From Thermus altitudinis (GTDB lineage: Bacteria > Deinococcota > Deinococci > Deinococcales > Thermaceae): a DNA stretch of 34,480 nt. Location: assembly GCF_022760835.1 (NCBI RefSeq), contig NZ_JAKTNQ010000024.1, positions 365 to 34,844 on the forward strand, in the 5' to 3' direction. Each line of letters begins with the position of its first letter. Position 1 is the stretch's first letter. Shown here piece after piece: positions 16,279-23,901 of this stretch. The notes beneath the pieces were generated by a model that saw only the letters and a list, made by a program, of their open reading frames with translations, searched no databases and was not told the DNA's origin. Position numbers and translations under genes: made by a program.

Positions 16279-16436
16279 AGCGCTGGATTGACCGTGGACC
16301 GAAGTGGGTCAAAAGGGACCCCTTGCCCAGGGTGGAGTTCCGCCTGAGCGAGGAGGCCTTGGCGGCGCTTCGCGCCCGGCCCCTGGCCCCTAAGGCCCCA
16401 GGAAGGTGGATCGCCCGGGCGCGGGGGAGGAGGTAG
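16275..16436 (+). CDS. 53-aa basic protein with RWIDR/GRWIAR motifs
   Basis: GTG at 16275 overlaps the virB6 stop (GTGA) and follows GGAGGTGAT. The peptide starts VKRWIDRGPKWVKRD and ends APGRWIARARGRR, with a short acidic helix between. Both ends resemble the C-terminal units of VirB6, at protein and DNA level, which suggests duplication of that tail. Strongly basic, no membrane helix. It fills the gap exactly: its TAG is followed at once by the virD4 GTG. Confidence 0.55.
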   Translation: MKRWIDRGPKWVKRDPLPRVEFRLSEEALAALRARPLAPKAPGRWIARARGRR

Positions 16437-18863
16437 GTGGAGGCCGCTTCCCTCTTCGAGACCCCACGCCCCCTCAAGGCCCTTCGGGCTTTGGGGTTCC
16501 TCCTCTTCCTCGCCACCCTGGGCCTCGTCTTCTACCTGGGGGCGCGGGGGGCCCTCGAGGCGGCGAACGCCCTGGCCGAGGCGGGCTGGGACCAGGCCGT
16601 GGGCAGGCCCGGGGCGAGGGGCCTGGAGTTCGCCACCGCCTGCATGCTCAACGTGGCCACCCCGTGCGGAGGCGAGTTCAATCGGCTCTGGGCGGCCCGG
16701 CTCAACTACGACCTCCTCCGGCTCGTCCTGGTCCTGGGGTTCGTGGGGGGCCTCGCCCCCTTCGTCTACAGCCCCGCGAGGCCCAGGAAACTCCCGGGGC
16801 AGGGGCGGTGGGCCACGGAGAGGGACCTCGAGCCCTACCTCAACCCCAAGGGCGTGGGCTGGTACGGCCAGCTCGGGAAGAGGCCCCTCCGGGTCTCCGA
16901 GGGCCAGCGGGTGGCCCACACCCTGGTGGTGGGGAAGCCGGGGCACGGGAAGACCTCGGGGTACTACCTGCCCAACCTCCTCCTGGACGCCAAGGACGGG
17001 TGGACGGCCATCGTCTACGACCTGAAGTACCCGGACCGGGAAGGCCTCATGGAGGCCATGACCTACTACGCCCACCACGGGCGGGCCGTCTACCCCTTCA
17101 CCCCGTGGGGGGAAAGGTCCTACCGCATCAACTTCCTGGAGGGGGCCGAGGACATCACCCAGGCCAAGCTCATCGCCGAGATCTTCGTGCCCCGGAACCC
17201 TAAGGTCCCGGACTCCAAGGAGTTCTACCCGGGCCTCGAGCGGACCCTGCTCCAGGCCCTGATCCACGCCGAGGGGGTGGAGGGGCGGTACTCCCTGGCC
17301 CACGTCTACCGGGTCCTGGGGGACGGGGTGGCCGGGCTCAAGGCCTACGTGGAGGTGCGGCCCTACCTGCAGGTGGAACTCAAGACCCTCCTGGAGATGC
17401 GGCAGGACCAGCTGGCGGGGATCCTGAACGGGGCCCGGAACCGCCTCTCCATCTGGCTGGACCCGGGCCTCGCCGCCGCCACGGAGCCCGGGCCCATGGA
17501 GGTCCCCTGGGCGAAGGTTTTCTCCGAGCCCAGCCTGGTCTACATCGGCGTGCCCCAGGAGCTCATCGGGGACAACGCCTCGGGGTACGTGCTCCTCAAG
17601 CTCCTGAAGCGCATCGTGGACCTGAAGACCCTCCAGCACGCTAACCGGAACGGGGGCAGGCTCAAGGTGCCCGTGAGCGTCTACTGGGACGAGTTCCCCA
17701 ACTTCGGCTTCCTCCCCGGGATCAAGGAGAACCTGGGCACCATGCGCTCCCGGAGGGTGGCCTACCACATCGCCGTGCAGAACACGGACCAGGGGCGGGC
17801 CGTCTACGGGGAGGAGTGGGAGGCCATAGAGGGCACCTTCGCCCAGCGGGTCTACTTCCTCTCCGGCCTCTCCGACAACGACGCCGCCCGCCTCTCGGAG
17901 GTCCTGGGGGAGACCTCGGTGATGCAGGAGGTGCGGGGGGTGAGCCGGAGGGGCCTTCTCCCCATCCCCACGAGCCGAACCGTGGGGGAGCGGGAGGTGG
18001 CCCGGCCCCTCCTCTCCCCGGAGGAGATGCGCACCGCCCCCAAGGGGGAGGCGGTGGTCCTGCTGGAGGGCGCTCCTCCGGCCCGCATGAACCTCTTCGG
18101 CATGTGGCGGAAGGAACACCTCCTGCACCGCCTCTGGAAGAAGGCGCGGGAGGCGCGGGTGGAGGAGGCGGGCTTCCCCCTTCCCCGGACGCGGGGGCCC
18201 GTCTCCCTCCCCGCCTCCGCTTCGCCCGAAGGGGAGGCCGCCCCCTGGAGCCGGGACCCCTCGAGGCCCGAAAGCCTCCTCCTCTACCTGGAAGCCCTCA
18301 CCCGGCGGGTGCCCGAGTTCAAGCGGTACTACCGGGGCTCGGAGACCCTTCGCCTGGACCTCCGCCTCCCCGAAGGCTTCCCCACCCCCGAGCCCGCCTG
18401 GGTGAAGCTGGGCTGGTGCGAGGTGGAGGGGGAGCCCGTGCGCCTCTCCCTCACCCGGGAGGCCCTCGAGGCCATCCAGGGGGCGGACCGGGCCGGGTAC
18501 TGGGCGCTGGTGCGCTGGTGCCGGGTGGTGGAGTGGTGGAAGAAGGTTCACCGGGAGGAGCCCGTGCCCGAGGTCCTCACCCTCCCCAAGGAGGAGGCGG
18601 AGCGGGTCCTCATGGAAAGGCTTTGCGGCGAAGCGGTGGAGGTGAAGGAGGATGAGGTCCTGGTTCGTCCCAGTCTTGGCCTTGGCGGCCTCCGTTGCCC
18701 TGGGAAGGAGCTACACCCTGGAGGAGGCGGCGGAGGCGGTGAGGCGGGCCACGGGGGAGGTCCTGGTGCAGGTGGCGGTCCTGGACCTGAAGCCCCTGAC
18801 GGAGGCCCTAAGGGAGGCCATGGTGAAGGGAGGGGTGAAGGTGTACCTGCTCACCACGGATAG
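16437..18863 (+). CDS. virD4: VirD4/TraG coupling protein ATPase
   Basis: 808 aa as an open frame, of which about 738 look genuine. Two N-terminal transmembrane helices (about 17-40 and 95-115) anchor a TraG/VirD4 ATPase: Walker A G166-T173 (GKPGHGKT), Walker B SVYWDEFPNFG with D418/E419, and an IAVQNTDQ motif near 445. It recruits substrate DNA to the T4SS. At 18652 the next gene starts in another frame and the VirD4 frame has no stop for 212 bp; the residues beyond about 740 are Gly/Pro/His low-complexity. An ATGA junction like the others here would be restored by a one-base shift, so a lost stop or an indel is likely. Confidence 0.9.
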   Translation: MEAASLFETPRPLKALRALGFLLFLATLGLVFYLGARGALEAANALAEAGWDQAVGRPGARGLEFATACMLNVATPCGGEFNRLWAARLNYDLLRLVLVLGFVGGLAPFVYSPARPRKLPGQGRWATERDLEPYLNPKGVGWYGQLGKRPLRVSEGQRVAHTLVVGKPGHGKTSGYYLPNLLLDAKDGWTAIVYDLKYPDREGLMEAMTYYAHHGRAVYPFTPWGERSYRINFLEGAEDITQAKLIAEIFVPRNPKVPDSKEFYPGLERTLLQALIHAEGVEGRYSLAHVYRVLGDGVAGLKAYVEVRPYLQVELKTLLEMRQDQLAGILNGARNRLSIWLDPGLAAATEPGPMEVPWAKVFSEPSLVYIGVPQELIGDNASGYVLLKLLKRIVDLKTLQHANRNGGRLKVPVSVYWDEFPNFGFLPGIKENLGTMRSRRVAYHIAVQNTDQGRAVYGEEWEAIEGTFAQRVYFLSGLSDNDAARLSEVLGETSVMQEVRGVSRRGLLPIPTSRTVGEREVARPLLSPEEMRTAPKGEAVVLLEGAPPARMNLFGMWRKEHLLHRLWKKAREARVEEAGFPLPRTRGPVSLPASASPEGEAAPWSRDPSRPESLLLYLEALTRRVPEFKRYYRGSETLRLDLRLPEGFPTPEPAWVKLGWCEVEGEPVRLSLTREALEAIQGADRAGYWALVRWCRVVEWWKKVHREEPVPEVLTLPKEEAERVLMERLCGEAVEVKEDEVLVRPSLGLGGLRCPGKELHPGGGGGGGEAGHGGGPGAGGGPGPEAPDGGPKGGHGEGRGEGVPAHHG

Positions 18864-19140
18864 CGGCCTCACCCACCCGAAGAGCTACGGGCCCTCCCTG
18901 GCCCTGGCGGGGGCCGTGGTGCGCTTCGCCCCCCGGGTGGACGGGGAGTTCGTGGTGGTGGACCGGAAGGAGGCCATCCGCCTCCTTCGGGGCTACGTGG
19001 GCCTCTCCCTGGAGGGGGCGGAGCCCGCTCCCCTGGTGGAGCGCTTCTACTTCGCCTTCCTCCGGGGGGTGCCCTTCGCGGTGGAGGACTGGGTGCACCG
19101 GCTCTACATCCGGGAGTACGTGAAAGGAGGTGGAAGGTGA
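18652..19140 (+). CDS. Secreted PLD-fold-like protein lacking the HKD motif
   Basis: 162 aa, ATG 18652. Signal peptide (about 1-19, ALG-RSY). The body (ALREAMVKGGVKVYLLTTD, then SYGPSLALAGAVVRF, then DGEFVVVDRKEAIRLL) follows the order of a phospholipase-D-superfamily half-domain, but the catalytic HxK is not present; GEFVVVDRK stands where it would be. It is probably a non-catalytic periplasmic protein made with the T4SS. It overlaps the unstopped virD4 frame by 212 bp and the next gene by 4 bp (GTGA). Confidence 0.55.
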   Translation: MRSWFVPVLALAASVALGRSYTLEEAAEAVRRATGEVLVQVAVLDLKPLTEALREAMVKGGVKVYLLTTDSGLTHPKSYGPSLALAGAVVRFAPRVDGEFVVVDRKEAIRLLRGYVGLSLEGAEPAPLVERFYFAFLRGVPFAVEDWVHRLYIREYVKGGGR

Positions 19141-19343
19141 AGTGGGCGGAGCTTCTGGGTAAGGCGGTGGCCGTCTTGGGGGCCGGGCTCTTCCTTCTCG
19201 GCCTCTTCCGGCTGGACGGGGCCGGGGTGGGGGCGGGGCTCGTGGTCCTCCTCTACGGGGTGGGCCTCGCCCTCCTCGCCGGGGTCTACGGGGAACTCAA
19301 GGCGGTGCGGGCCCTCCTGGAGAGGGAGGTGGAGAAGGGGTGA
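19137..19343 (+). CDS. Small two-helix membrane protein
   Basis: 68 aa, GTG start overlapping the previous stop, ribosome site AAGGAGGTGG. Two transmembrane helices (about 10-25, 28-50) and a charged C-terminal helix (ELKAVRALLEREVEKG) that could form a coiled coil. No family recognised; likely a minor T4SS membrane component by context. Confidence 0.6.
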   Translation: MKWAELLGKAVAVLGAGLFLLGLFRLDGAGVGAGLVVLLYGVGLALLAGVYGELKAVRALLEREVEKG

Positions 19344-19786
19344 GGCGAGCGGCCTACCTGGTCCTCCTCCTGGGGGCGGCCTTCGCGTGCGGCCACGTCC
19401 CCCAGGACCTCTGGGCGAAGACGTGGAAGTACGCCCGGGCCTGGGGGGTGGACCCCTACCTGGTGGCCGCCGTGGTGTGGGTGGAAAGCGGCTACTGCCC
19501 GGGAGCAGTAGGGCGGGCCGGAGAAGTGGGCCTGGGCCAGTTCATGCCGGGGACCTGGGCGCGCACCACGGGGGCTCCCGTGGAGTGGCGGGCCCACCCC
19601 GACTGGGCGCTCTGGGCCACGGCGAAGCACCTCCGGGAGCTCTGGGAGGCCACCCGGGACTGGCGGCTGGCCCTCGCCGCCTACAACGCCGGGCTCGGAG
19701 CGGTGAGGAGAGGGGCCATTCCCGCCTCCACCCAGAGGTACGTGGAGCGGGTGCTTTCGGTCTACCGGGCCTGGCGGAGGGGGTGA
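19340..19786 (+). CDS. VirB1-like lytic transglycosylase
   Basis: 148 aa, GTG start overlapping the previous stop. Signal peptide (about 1-19), then an SLT lysozyme-like domain: catalytic Glu49 in WVESGY, GLGQFMP (64-70) and AYNAG (114-118), then TQRYVERVL. It cleaves peptidoglycan glycan strands to open room for the secretion apparatus. Length suits a minimal VirB1. The stop overlaps the next ATG. Confidence 0.9.
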   Translation: MRRAAYLVLLLGAAFACGHVPQDLWAKTWKYARAWGVDPYLVAAVVWVESGYCPGAVGRAGEVGLGQFMPGTWARTTGAPVEWRAHPDWALWATAKHLRELWEATRDWRLALAAYNAGLGAVRRGAIPASTQRYVERVLSVYRAWRRG

Positions 19787-20100
19787 TGGAGGCCTTGCCT
19801 GCCTTCCACGCCCTCGAGGCCCTGGGCCGGGCCTTCTCCCAGAAGGAGGCCTGGGTCTTGCTCGGGGTGGGGGCCCTCTCGGGGTACGCCCTGGGCCGGG
19901 TGGCCCGGGTCCTCCTCCCCTGGACGGCCCTCCTCTACCTGGGGGCGGCCCTCCTCGGGCGGGCGGACCTGGAGAGGCTCGCCCACCACCTTGGGGCGGC
20001 CTCCAAGGAGGTGTGGGCCTTCCTCTCCGGCCTCCCCACGGGCCTCTCCCTGGGGGCGGTGGTGGGCTTTTTGTCCGGGCTTTCGGACCGTTGGGAATAA
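19786..20100 (+). CDS. Unknown 104-aa membrane protein
   Basis: ATG at 19786 overlaps the transglycosylase stop (TGATG). About three hydrophobic segments (22-38, 42-57, 83-98) with a short polar region between. No family recognised. It stands between the transglycosylase and the ATPase, so it may anchor one of them to the membrane. Confidence 0.55.
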   Translation: MEALPAFHALEALGRAFSQKEAWVLLGVGALSGYALGRVARVLLPWTALLYLGAALLGRADLERLAHHLGAASKEVWAFLSGLPTGLSLGAVVGFLSGLSDRWE

Positions 20101-20103
20101 CGC

Positions 20104-21036
20104 ATGGTGCGGCTTCGCGAGGGGTTTGACAGGGAGTTCGCGGCGCTCATGGAGAAGCTTCCCCCCTGGGTACGCAAGGAGGTGGAGCCCCACGGGGCGA
20201 AGCTGGAGGAGATCGCCATGGACCTCGGGGCCCCCCTGGCCTACACCGTGGACGGGGCCCCCCGCTTCTCGGAGCGGGAGATCACCAAGGAGGACCTGAG
20301 CTTCGTCCTTCACCGGGTGGGGGGGTTCAAGGAGAATAACCGGGCCGGGATCGAGGGCACCCTCCACCGGGTCTCCCGCATTCAGTCGGCCCTGGGGGAG
20401 ATGACGGGGATCACCATCCGGGTGGGGAAGTTCGTGGAGGGGGTGGCGGAGCCCCTCAGGCCCTACCTCCTGGAAAGCGGGGGAAGCCTCCTCGTGGTGG
20501 GGCCGCCCCGCACGGGGAAGACCACCCTCCTCAGGGACATCGTGCGCATCCTGGCGGAGCGGTGGGGGCCCCGTGTGGTGGTGGTGGACACCTCCAACGA
20601 GATCGGGGGGGACGGGCTCACCGCCCACCCGGGGATCCGGCCCGCCCGGAGGATGCAGGTGCCGGACCCCCCCTCCAGGAACCAGGGGCGGATCATCTAC
20701 CAGGCCATCGCCAACCACTCCCCGGAGGTAGTGGTGGTGGACGAGATCGGCTACAACGAGGACGTGCAGGAGTGCCTCACCGCCTCCCGGAGGGGGGTGC
20801 GGGTGGTGGCCACGGCCCACGGGGAGAGGCTTCTGGACGCGCTGGAAAACCCCGCCCTGCACCCCGTTCTCGGGGAGCCGGACCTGAGGGAAGGGAGGCG
20901 GAGGACCCGGCCCTCCTTCGGGATGGCCCTCCAGGTGGTGGCGAAGGGGCGCTACCTCGTCTATCCCGACCTGGCCCAGGCTCTGGACGACCTCCTCCAG
21001 GGGAGGGAGCCGGAGGGGGTGGAGCTTAGCGTGTAA
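20104..21036 (+). CDS. SpoIIIAA/Ycf45-type AAA ATPase in the VirB11 slot
   Basis: 310 aa, ATG 3 nt after the previous stop. Walker A G133-T140 (GPPRTGKT), then VVVVDTSNEIGGDG, a HPGI...ARRMQVPDP segment, Walker B VVVVDEIG with D213/E214, and RRGVRVVATAHGE. This motif string is that of SpoIIIAA and the cyanobacterial/plastid Ycf45 family, not of standard VirB11 (no Asp/His box of the usual form). SpoIIIAA is related to secretion ATPases. As the only other ATPase in a cluster with VirB4 and VirD4, it probably takes the VirB11 role of driving assembly or export. Last gene of the operon; a separate promoter follows at once. Confidence 0.8.
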   Translation: MVRLREGFDREFAALMEKLPPWVRKEVEPHGAKLEEIAMDLGAPLAYTVDGAPRFSEREITKEDLSFVLHRVGGFKENNRAGIEGTLHRVSRIQSALGEMTGITIRVGKFVEGVAEPLRPYLLESGGSLLVVGPPRTGKTTLLRDIVRILAERWGPRVVVVDTSNEIGGDGLTAHPGIRPARRMQVPDPPSRNQGRIIYQAIANHSPEVVVVDEIGYNEDVQECLTASRRGVRVVATAHGERLLDALENPALHPVLGEPDLREGRRRTRPSFGMALQVVAKGRYLVYPDLAQALDDLLQGREPEGVELSV

Positions 21037-21040
21037 TGTG

Positions 21041-21069
21041 TTGCCATAAAAGTTAGAGAGTGGTAGCAT
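21041..21069 (+). promoter_or_regulatory. Leaderless promoter of the SLH porin
   Basis: TTGCCA (21041-21046), 17 bp, TAGCAT (21064-21069), then exactly 6 nt to the ATG at 21076. No ribosome site. A clear member of the shared TA(G/C)CAT promoter family. Confidence 0.7.
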
Positions 21070-21075
21070 GTGGCT

Positions 21076-22473
21076 ATGCGGCGAGTCGCCCTAGCCACCC
21101 TTTTGTTGGCGGGTTCGGTGAAGGCCCAGATGGCGGACGTGCCCCCAGGGCATTGGGCCGAGGGGGCGGTGCGGGCCCTCCTGGAGAAGGGCGTCCTCAC
21201 GGGCTTCCCGGACGGCACCTTCCGGGGGAACCAGGCGGTGAACCGCTACCAGGCGGCGGTCCTGCTCTACCGGGCCTACCTCACCTGGACGGAGGAGGTC
21301 CTGGCCCGGGTGCGGAAGGCCCTGGAGGAGGCGGGGGCGGCCCCGGAGCGGATCGCCGAGCTCTACGGGCAGGTGGCCGACCTCCTGGAGGTGGTGCCGG
21401 AGGTGAGGCGGGCCCTGGAGGACCAGGGGGTGCGCCTGGAGGCCATGGAGAAGGACCTGGAGGAGGTGCGCCAGGCCCTCCTCACCGCCCTGGAGGCCCA
21501 GGCCGCCCTCAAGGACCTGGAGGCCCTGGAGGGGGCGGTGAGCCGCCTGGAGAAGGAGCTGGGGGCGCAGAAGGCGGCCCTCGCCCAGATGGAGGCCCGG
21601 GTGAAGGCCCTCGAGGCCGCCCTCGCCGAGCTCACCCAAAAGGTCCAGGAGAACGAGGCGGCCCGGGTGAAGGACGCCCAGGCCACGGGCAAGCGGGTCT
21701 ACGCCCTGGAGGAGAGGACCAAGGCCTTGGAGGAGCGGGTGGACTCCCGGGCGAGGGCCCAGGTCTACGCCGGAGTGGGGGAGAGGGGTCCCTTCGGGGG
21801 CCTCGCCCTGGGGTGGGAGGAGGCCCAGGTGCACCTGGGCACCGACCGGGTGGAGGCCTCCTTCCAGGCGGGAAGCGTGCGGGTGGCCTACCGGAGCCTG
21901 GAGGGCCGGAGCGAGGCCACCGCCCAGGCCGGGCTCTTCCAGGGCATCCGCCTGGTGGGGGAGCTCGGGGCGGGGGACGGCGGCTACTACTTCGGGGCGG
22001 GCTACGTGGAGCACGAGCCCGAAGGCGGCCTCCTCCCCGGGGTGCACGCCCGCATCGGCCTCGGCGCGGGCCTCGTGGGGGGCGAGCCCGGGCGGTACTT
22101 CGTGGAGGCGCAAGGAGGCGCCCTCCTGGGCCCCGTGGACCTGACCCTGGGCTACGGACGCTACTTTGGCCTCGGGAGCGGGGACACCCCCTTCTCCGCC
22201 CTCTTCGCCGCCCTGGTCTACCCCGGGGAGGGCTTCTTTGGGGAGGCGCGCCTGGCCTACGCCGTGCCCCAGGAGGACATCGGGCGGGACCGGGGCCTTC
22301 TGGTGGAGGGAGAGGTGGGCTTCCCCCTCGCGCCCTTCCGGGTGAGCCTCCAGGCGGGGTACCGGGACGGGCTTTGGGGGAGGGGCGTGGCCTCCCACGT
22401 GGACCGCTTCCGCTTCACCACGGCCACGGGCTTCTACGGGGGCGTGCGGTTGAGCTATGAGGTTCGCTTCTAG
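21076..22473 (+). CDS. SLH-domain outer-membrane porin (OmpM-like)
   Basis: 465 aa from ATG 21076. The GTG at 21070 overlaps no usable ribosome site and the ATG lies at the expected transcript start. Signal peptide (about 1-18), one S-layer-homology domain (19-66: DVPPGHWAEGAV, GFPDGTFRG, NRYQAAVLLYR), a long coiled coil (about 75-225) and a C-terminal beta-barrel of alternating strands ending in EVRF. This is the OmpM/SlpA architecture: the SLH domain binds pyruvylated cell-wall polymer and the coil tethers the barrel across the periplasm. Its place beside a T4SS suggests an outer-membrane exit or attachment function, or surface exclusion. Confidence 0.85.
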   Translation: MRRVALATLLLAGSVKAQMADVPPGHWAEGAVRALLEKGVLTGFPDGTFRGNQAVNRYQAAVLLYRAYLTWTEEVLARVRKALEEAGAAPERIAELYGQVADLLEVVPEVRRALEDQGVRLEAMEKDLEEVRQALLTALEAQAALKDLEALEGAVSRLEKELGAQKAALAQMEARVKALEAALAELTQKVQENEAARVKDAQATGKRVYALEERTKALEERVDSRARAQVYAGVGERGPFGGLALGWEEAQVHLGTDRVEASFQAGSVRVAYRSLEGRSEATAQAGLFQGIRLVGELGAGDGGYYFGAGYVEHEPEGGLLPGVHARIGLGAGLVGGEPGRYFVEAQGGALLGPVDLTLGYGRYFGLGSGDTPFSALFAALVYPGEGFFGEARLAYAVPQEDIGRDRGLLVEGEVGFPLAPFRVSLQAGYRDGLWGRGVASHVDRFRFTTATGFYGGVRLSYEVRF

Positions 22474-23563
22474 CGCTTTCCTGGCCCTTGCCCTCCTCCT
22501 TTCCTCCTGCACGGAGCTCCAGCGGGAGTTCCAGGGCCCGGCCCGCCTCGAGGTGGCGGGGGTCAAGGAGGGGGCGTGCGCCACGGTGAAGGTGGGGGGC
22601 CAGAGCGCCACCCGGTGCGAGGACCCCACCTTCCGCTTCACGGGGGTGTTCGGGAAGGTCCCCGTGGAGGTGCGGGTGGAGTGGCAGGGGGTGGAGGTCC
22701 AGAGCTACCAAGGGGAGGTGGAGCTCAGGCCCGGGGGCATGGCCCGGGTGGAGGTGGCCCGGAGGACCGTCTCCTTGCGGGCGGAGGCCCCCTGGGCGAG
22801 CGGCGCCGCCACCTACGAGGCCTGGGTGGACGGGGAGTGGGCCTTCGGGGTGGCGGCCTACCCCGACCCGGCCCCCTCGGGCCTCGAGGGCATGGTCCTG
22901 GTCCACCGGGGCGGGGCCTCCTTCCAGGTGCCCACGGCCCCCAGGGCGGTGATCCGGGTGCGGGACGGGGCGGGGGAGGCCCGGGTGGAGGTGGCCTCGC
23001 CCCAGGACGGCGGGGTGGTGCGGGTGCCCGAGCCCCGGTACGCCCCCATCCACCTGACCCCGGAGGAGGTGGCCTCGAGGGTGGGGTGCGTGGCGGCCTT
23101 CCTCGGGGACGTGGAGCGGGCCCGGTCCTGCACCCCGCCCTTCGCCCTGGCCGTGAGCCCCCCGGACGGGGAGTACCGGGAGGTCCTCCTCGTGGCCTAC
23201 GCGGACGGCCTCCCCTTCCAGGAGGGGCGGGTGGTGGCCCGCTCCGGGGAGAGCCGGACCGTGCCCCTGGCCCGGAAGCGGGTGCGGGTGGAGCTCACCG
23301 CCCCCGGGTTCACGGCGGACGTGCAGGCGGTGGGCGAGGTCTGGCTCCGGGGGGAGGACCAGGAGGGGGTGGCCCTCTACGGCGACCCCCCGCCTCCCGG
23401 GTACGAGGGCTACCGCCTGGCCGACCGGGCCGTGGTGGTGAACGGGGTGGCGGAGCTTTCCGCCCCCACGGGGCGGATGGTCCTCTTCCGGCTGGTGGGG
23501 AACCGCACCACGGCGGGGGTGGTGGACCTCCTGGACGGCGACCGGAGGGTGGTCCTGCCGTGA
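22457..23563 (+). CDS. Outer-membrane lipoprotein with repeated beta domains
   Basis: 368 aa, ATG inside the end of the porin gene (17-bp overlap). Lipobox LSSC with Cys18 predicts lipidation. The rest is beta-rich, with several carboxypeptidase-regulatory or PEGA-like strands (GKVPVEVRVEWQGVEVQSYQGEVELRPG) and two Cys pairs. No catalytic motif seen. Co-expression with the SLH porin suggests a joint envelope complex; a VirB7-like role is possible but it is much larger than VirB7. Confidence 0.65.
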   Translation: MRFASSAFLALALLLSSCTELQREFQGPARLEVAGVKEGACATVKVGGQSATRCEDPTFRFTGVFGKVPVEVRVEWQGVEVQSYQGEVELRPGGMARVEVARRTVSLRAEAPWASGAATYEAWVDGEWAFGVAAYPDPAPSGLEGMVLVHRGGASFQVPTAPRAVIRVRDGAGEARVEVASPQDGGVVRVPEPRYAPIHLTPEEVASRVGCVAAFLGDVERARSCTPPFALAVSPPDGEYREVLLVAYADGLPFQEGRVVARSGESRTVPLARKRVRVELTAPGFTADVQAVGEVWLRGEDQEGVALYGDPPPPGYEGYRLADRAVVVNGVAELSAPTGRMVLFRLVGNRTTAGVVDLLDGDRRVVLP

Positions 23564-23901
23564 GGGAGTGGGTCTCCCTCCTCGGGATGGCGGCCCTCGC
23601 CCTCCTCGGGGCCTGGTTCCTCCAAGCCTTGGTGGGCCAGGGGGTCCTGCCCTTCCTCCTCGCCCTCTCCCCCCTCCTCCGGGCCCTCTTCCGGGGAAGG
23701 GTGGGGGTCTACTACGGGGGGGCGGTCCTGGGCCTGGCCGGGGCCATGGTGTGGAGGCTGGGCGGCTCCTACGCCGCTATGGCCTACCTGGCCCTGGCGC
23801 TGGCGGCGGACGGCTTCCTCCGAGGGGAGGAGGAAGGCTATGGCTTCCTGGTGGCCTTCTTCCCGGCCCTCCTGGGCTTCTACCTGCTTCTGGGGGTGTA
23901 G
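23560..23901 (+). CDS. Unknown polytopic membrane protein (113 aa)
   Basis: GTG at 23560 overlaps the lipoprotein stop (GTGA). About four transmembrane segments make up almost the whole sequence, with a short loop RGEEEGY. No family recognised. Part of the porin-lipoprotein operon. Confidence 0.55.
   Translation: MREWVSLLGMAALALLGAWFLQALVGQGVLPFLLALSPLLRALFRGRVGVYYGGAVLGLAGAMVWRLGGSYAAMAYLALALAADGFLRGEEEGYGFLVAFFPALLGFYLLLGV

Noticed and set aside
18660-18863. Gly/His-rich C-terminal domain of VirD4
   Set aside because: The composition is that of an out-of-frame reading of the next gene, which has its own signal peptide and start at 18652.
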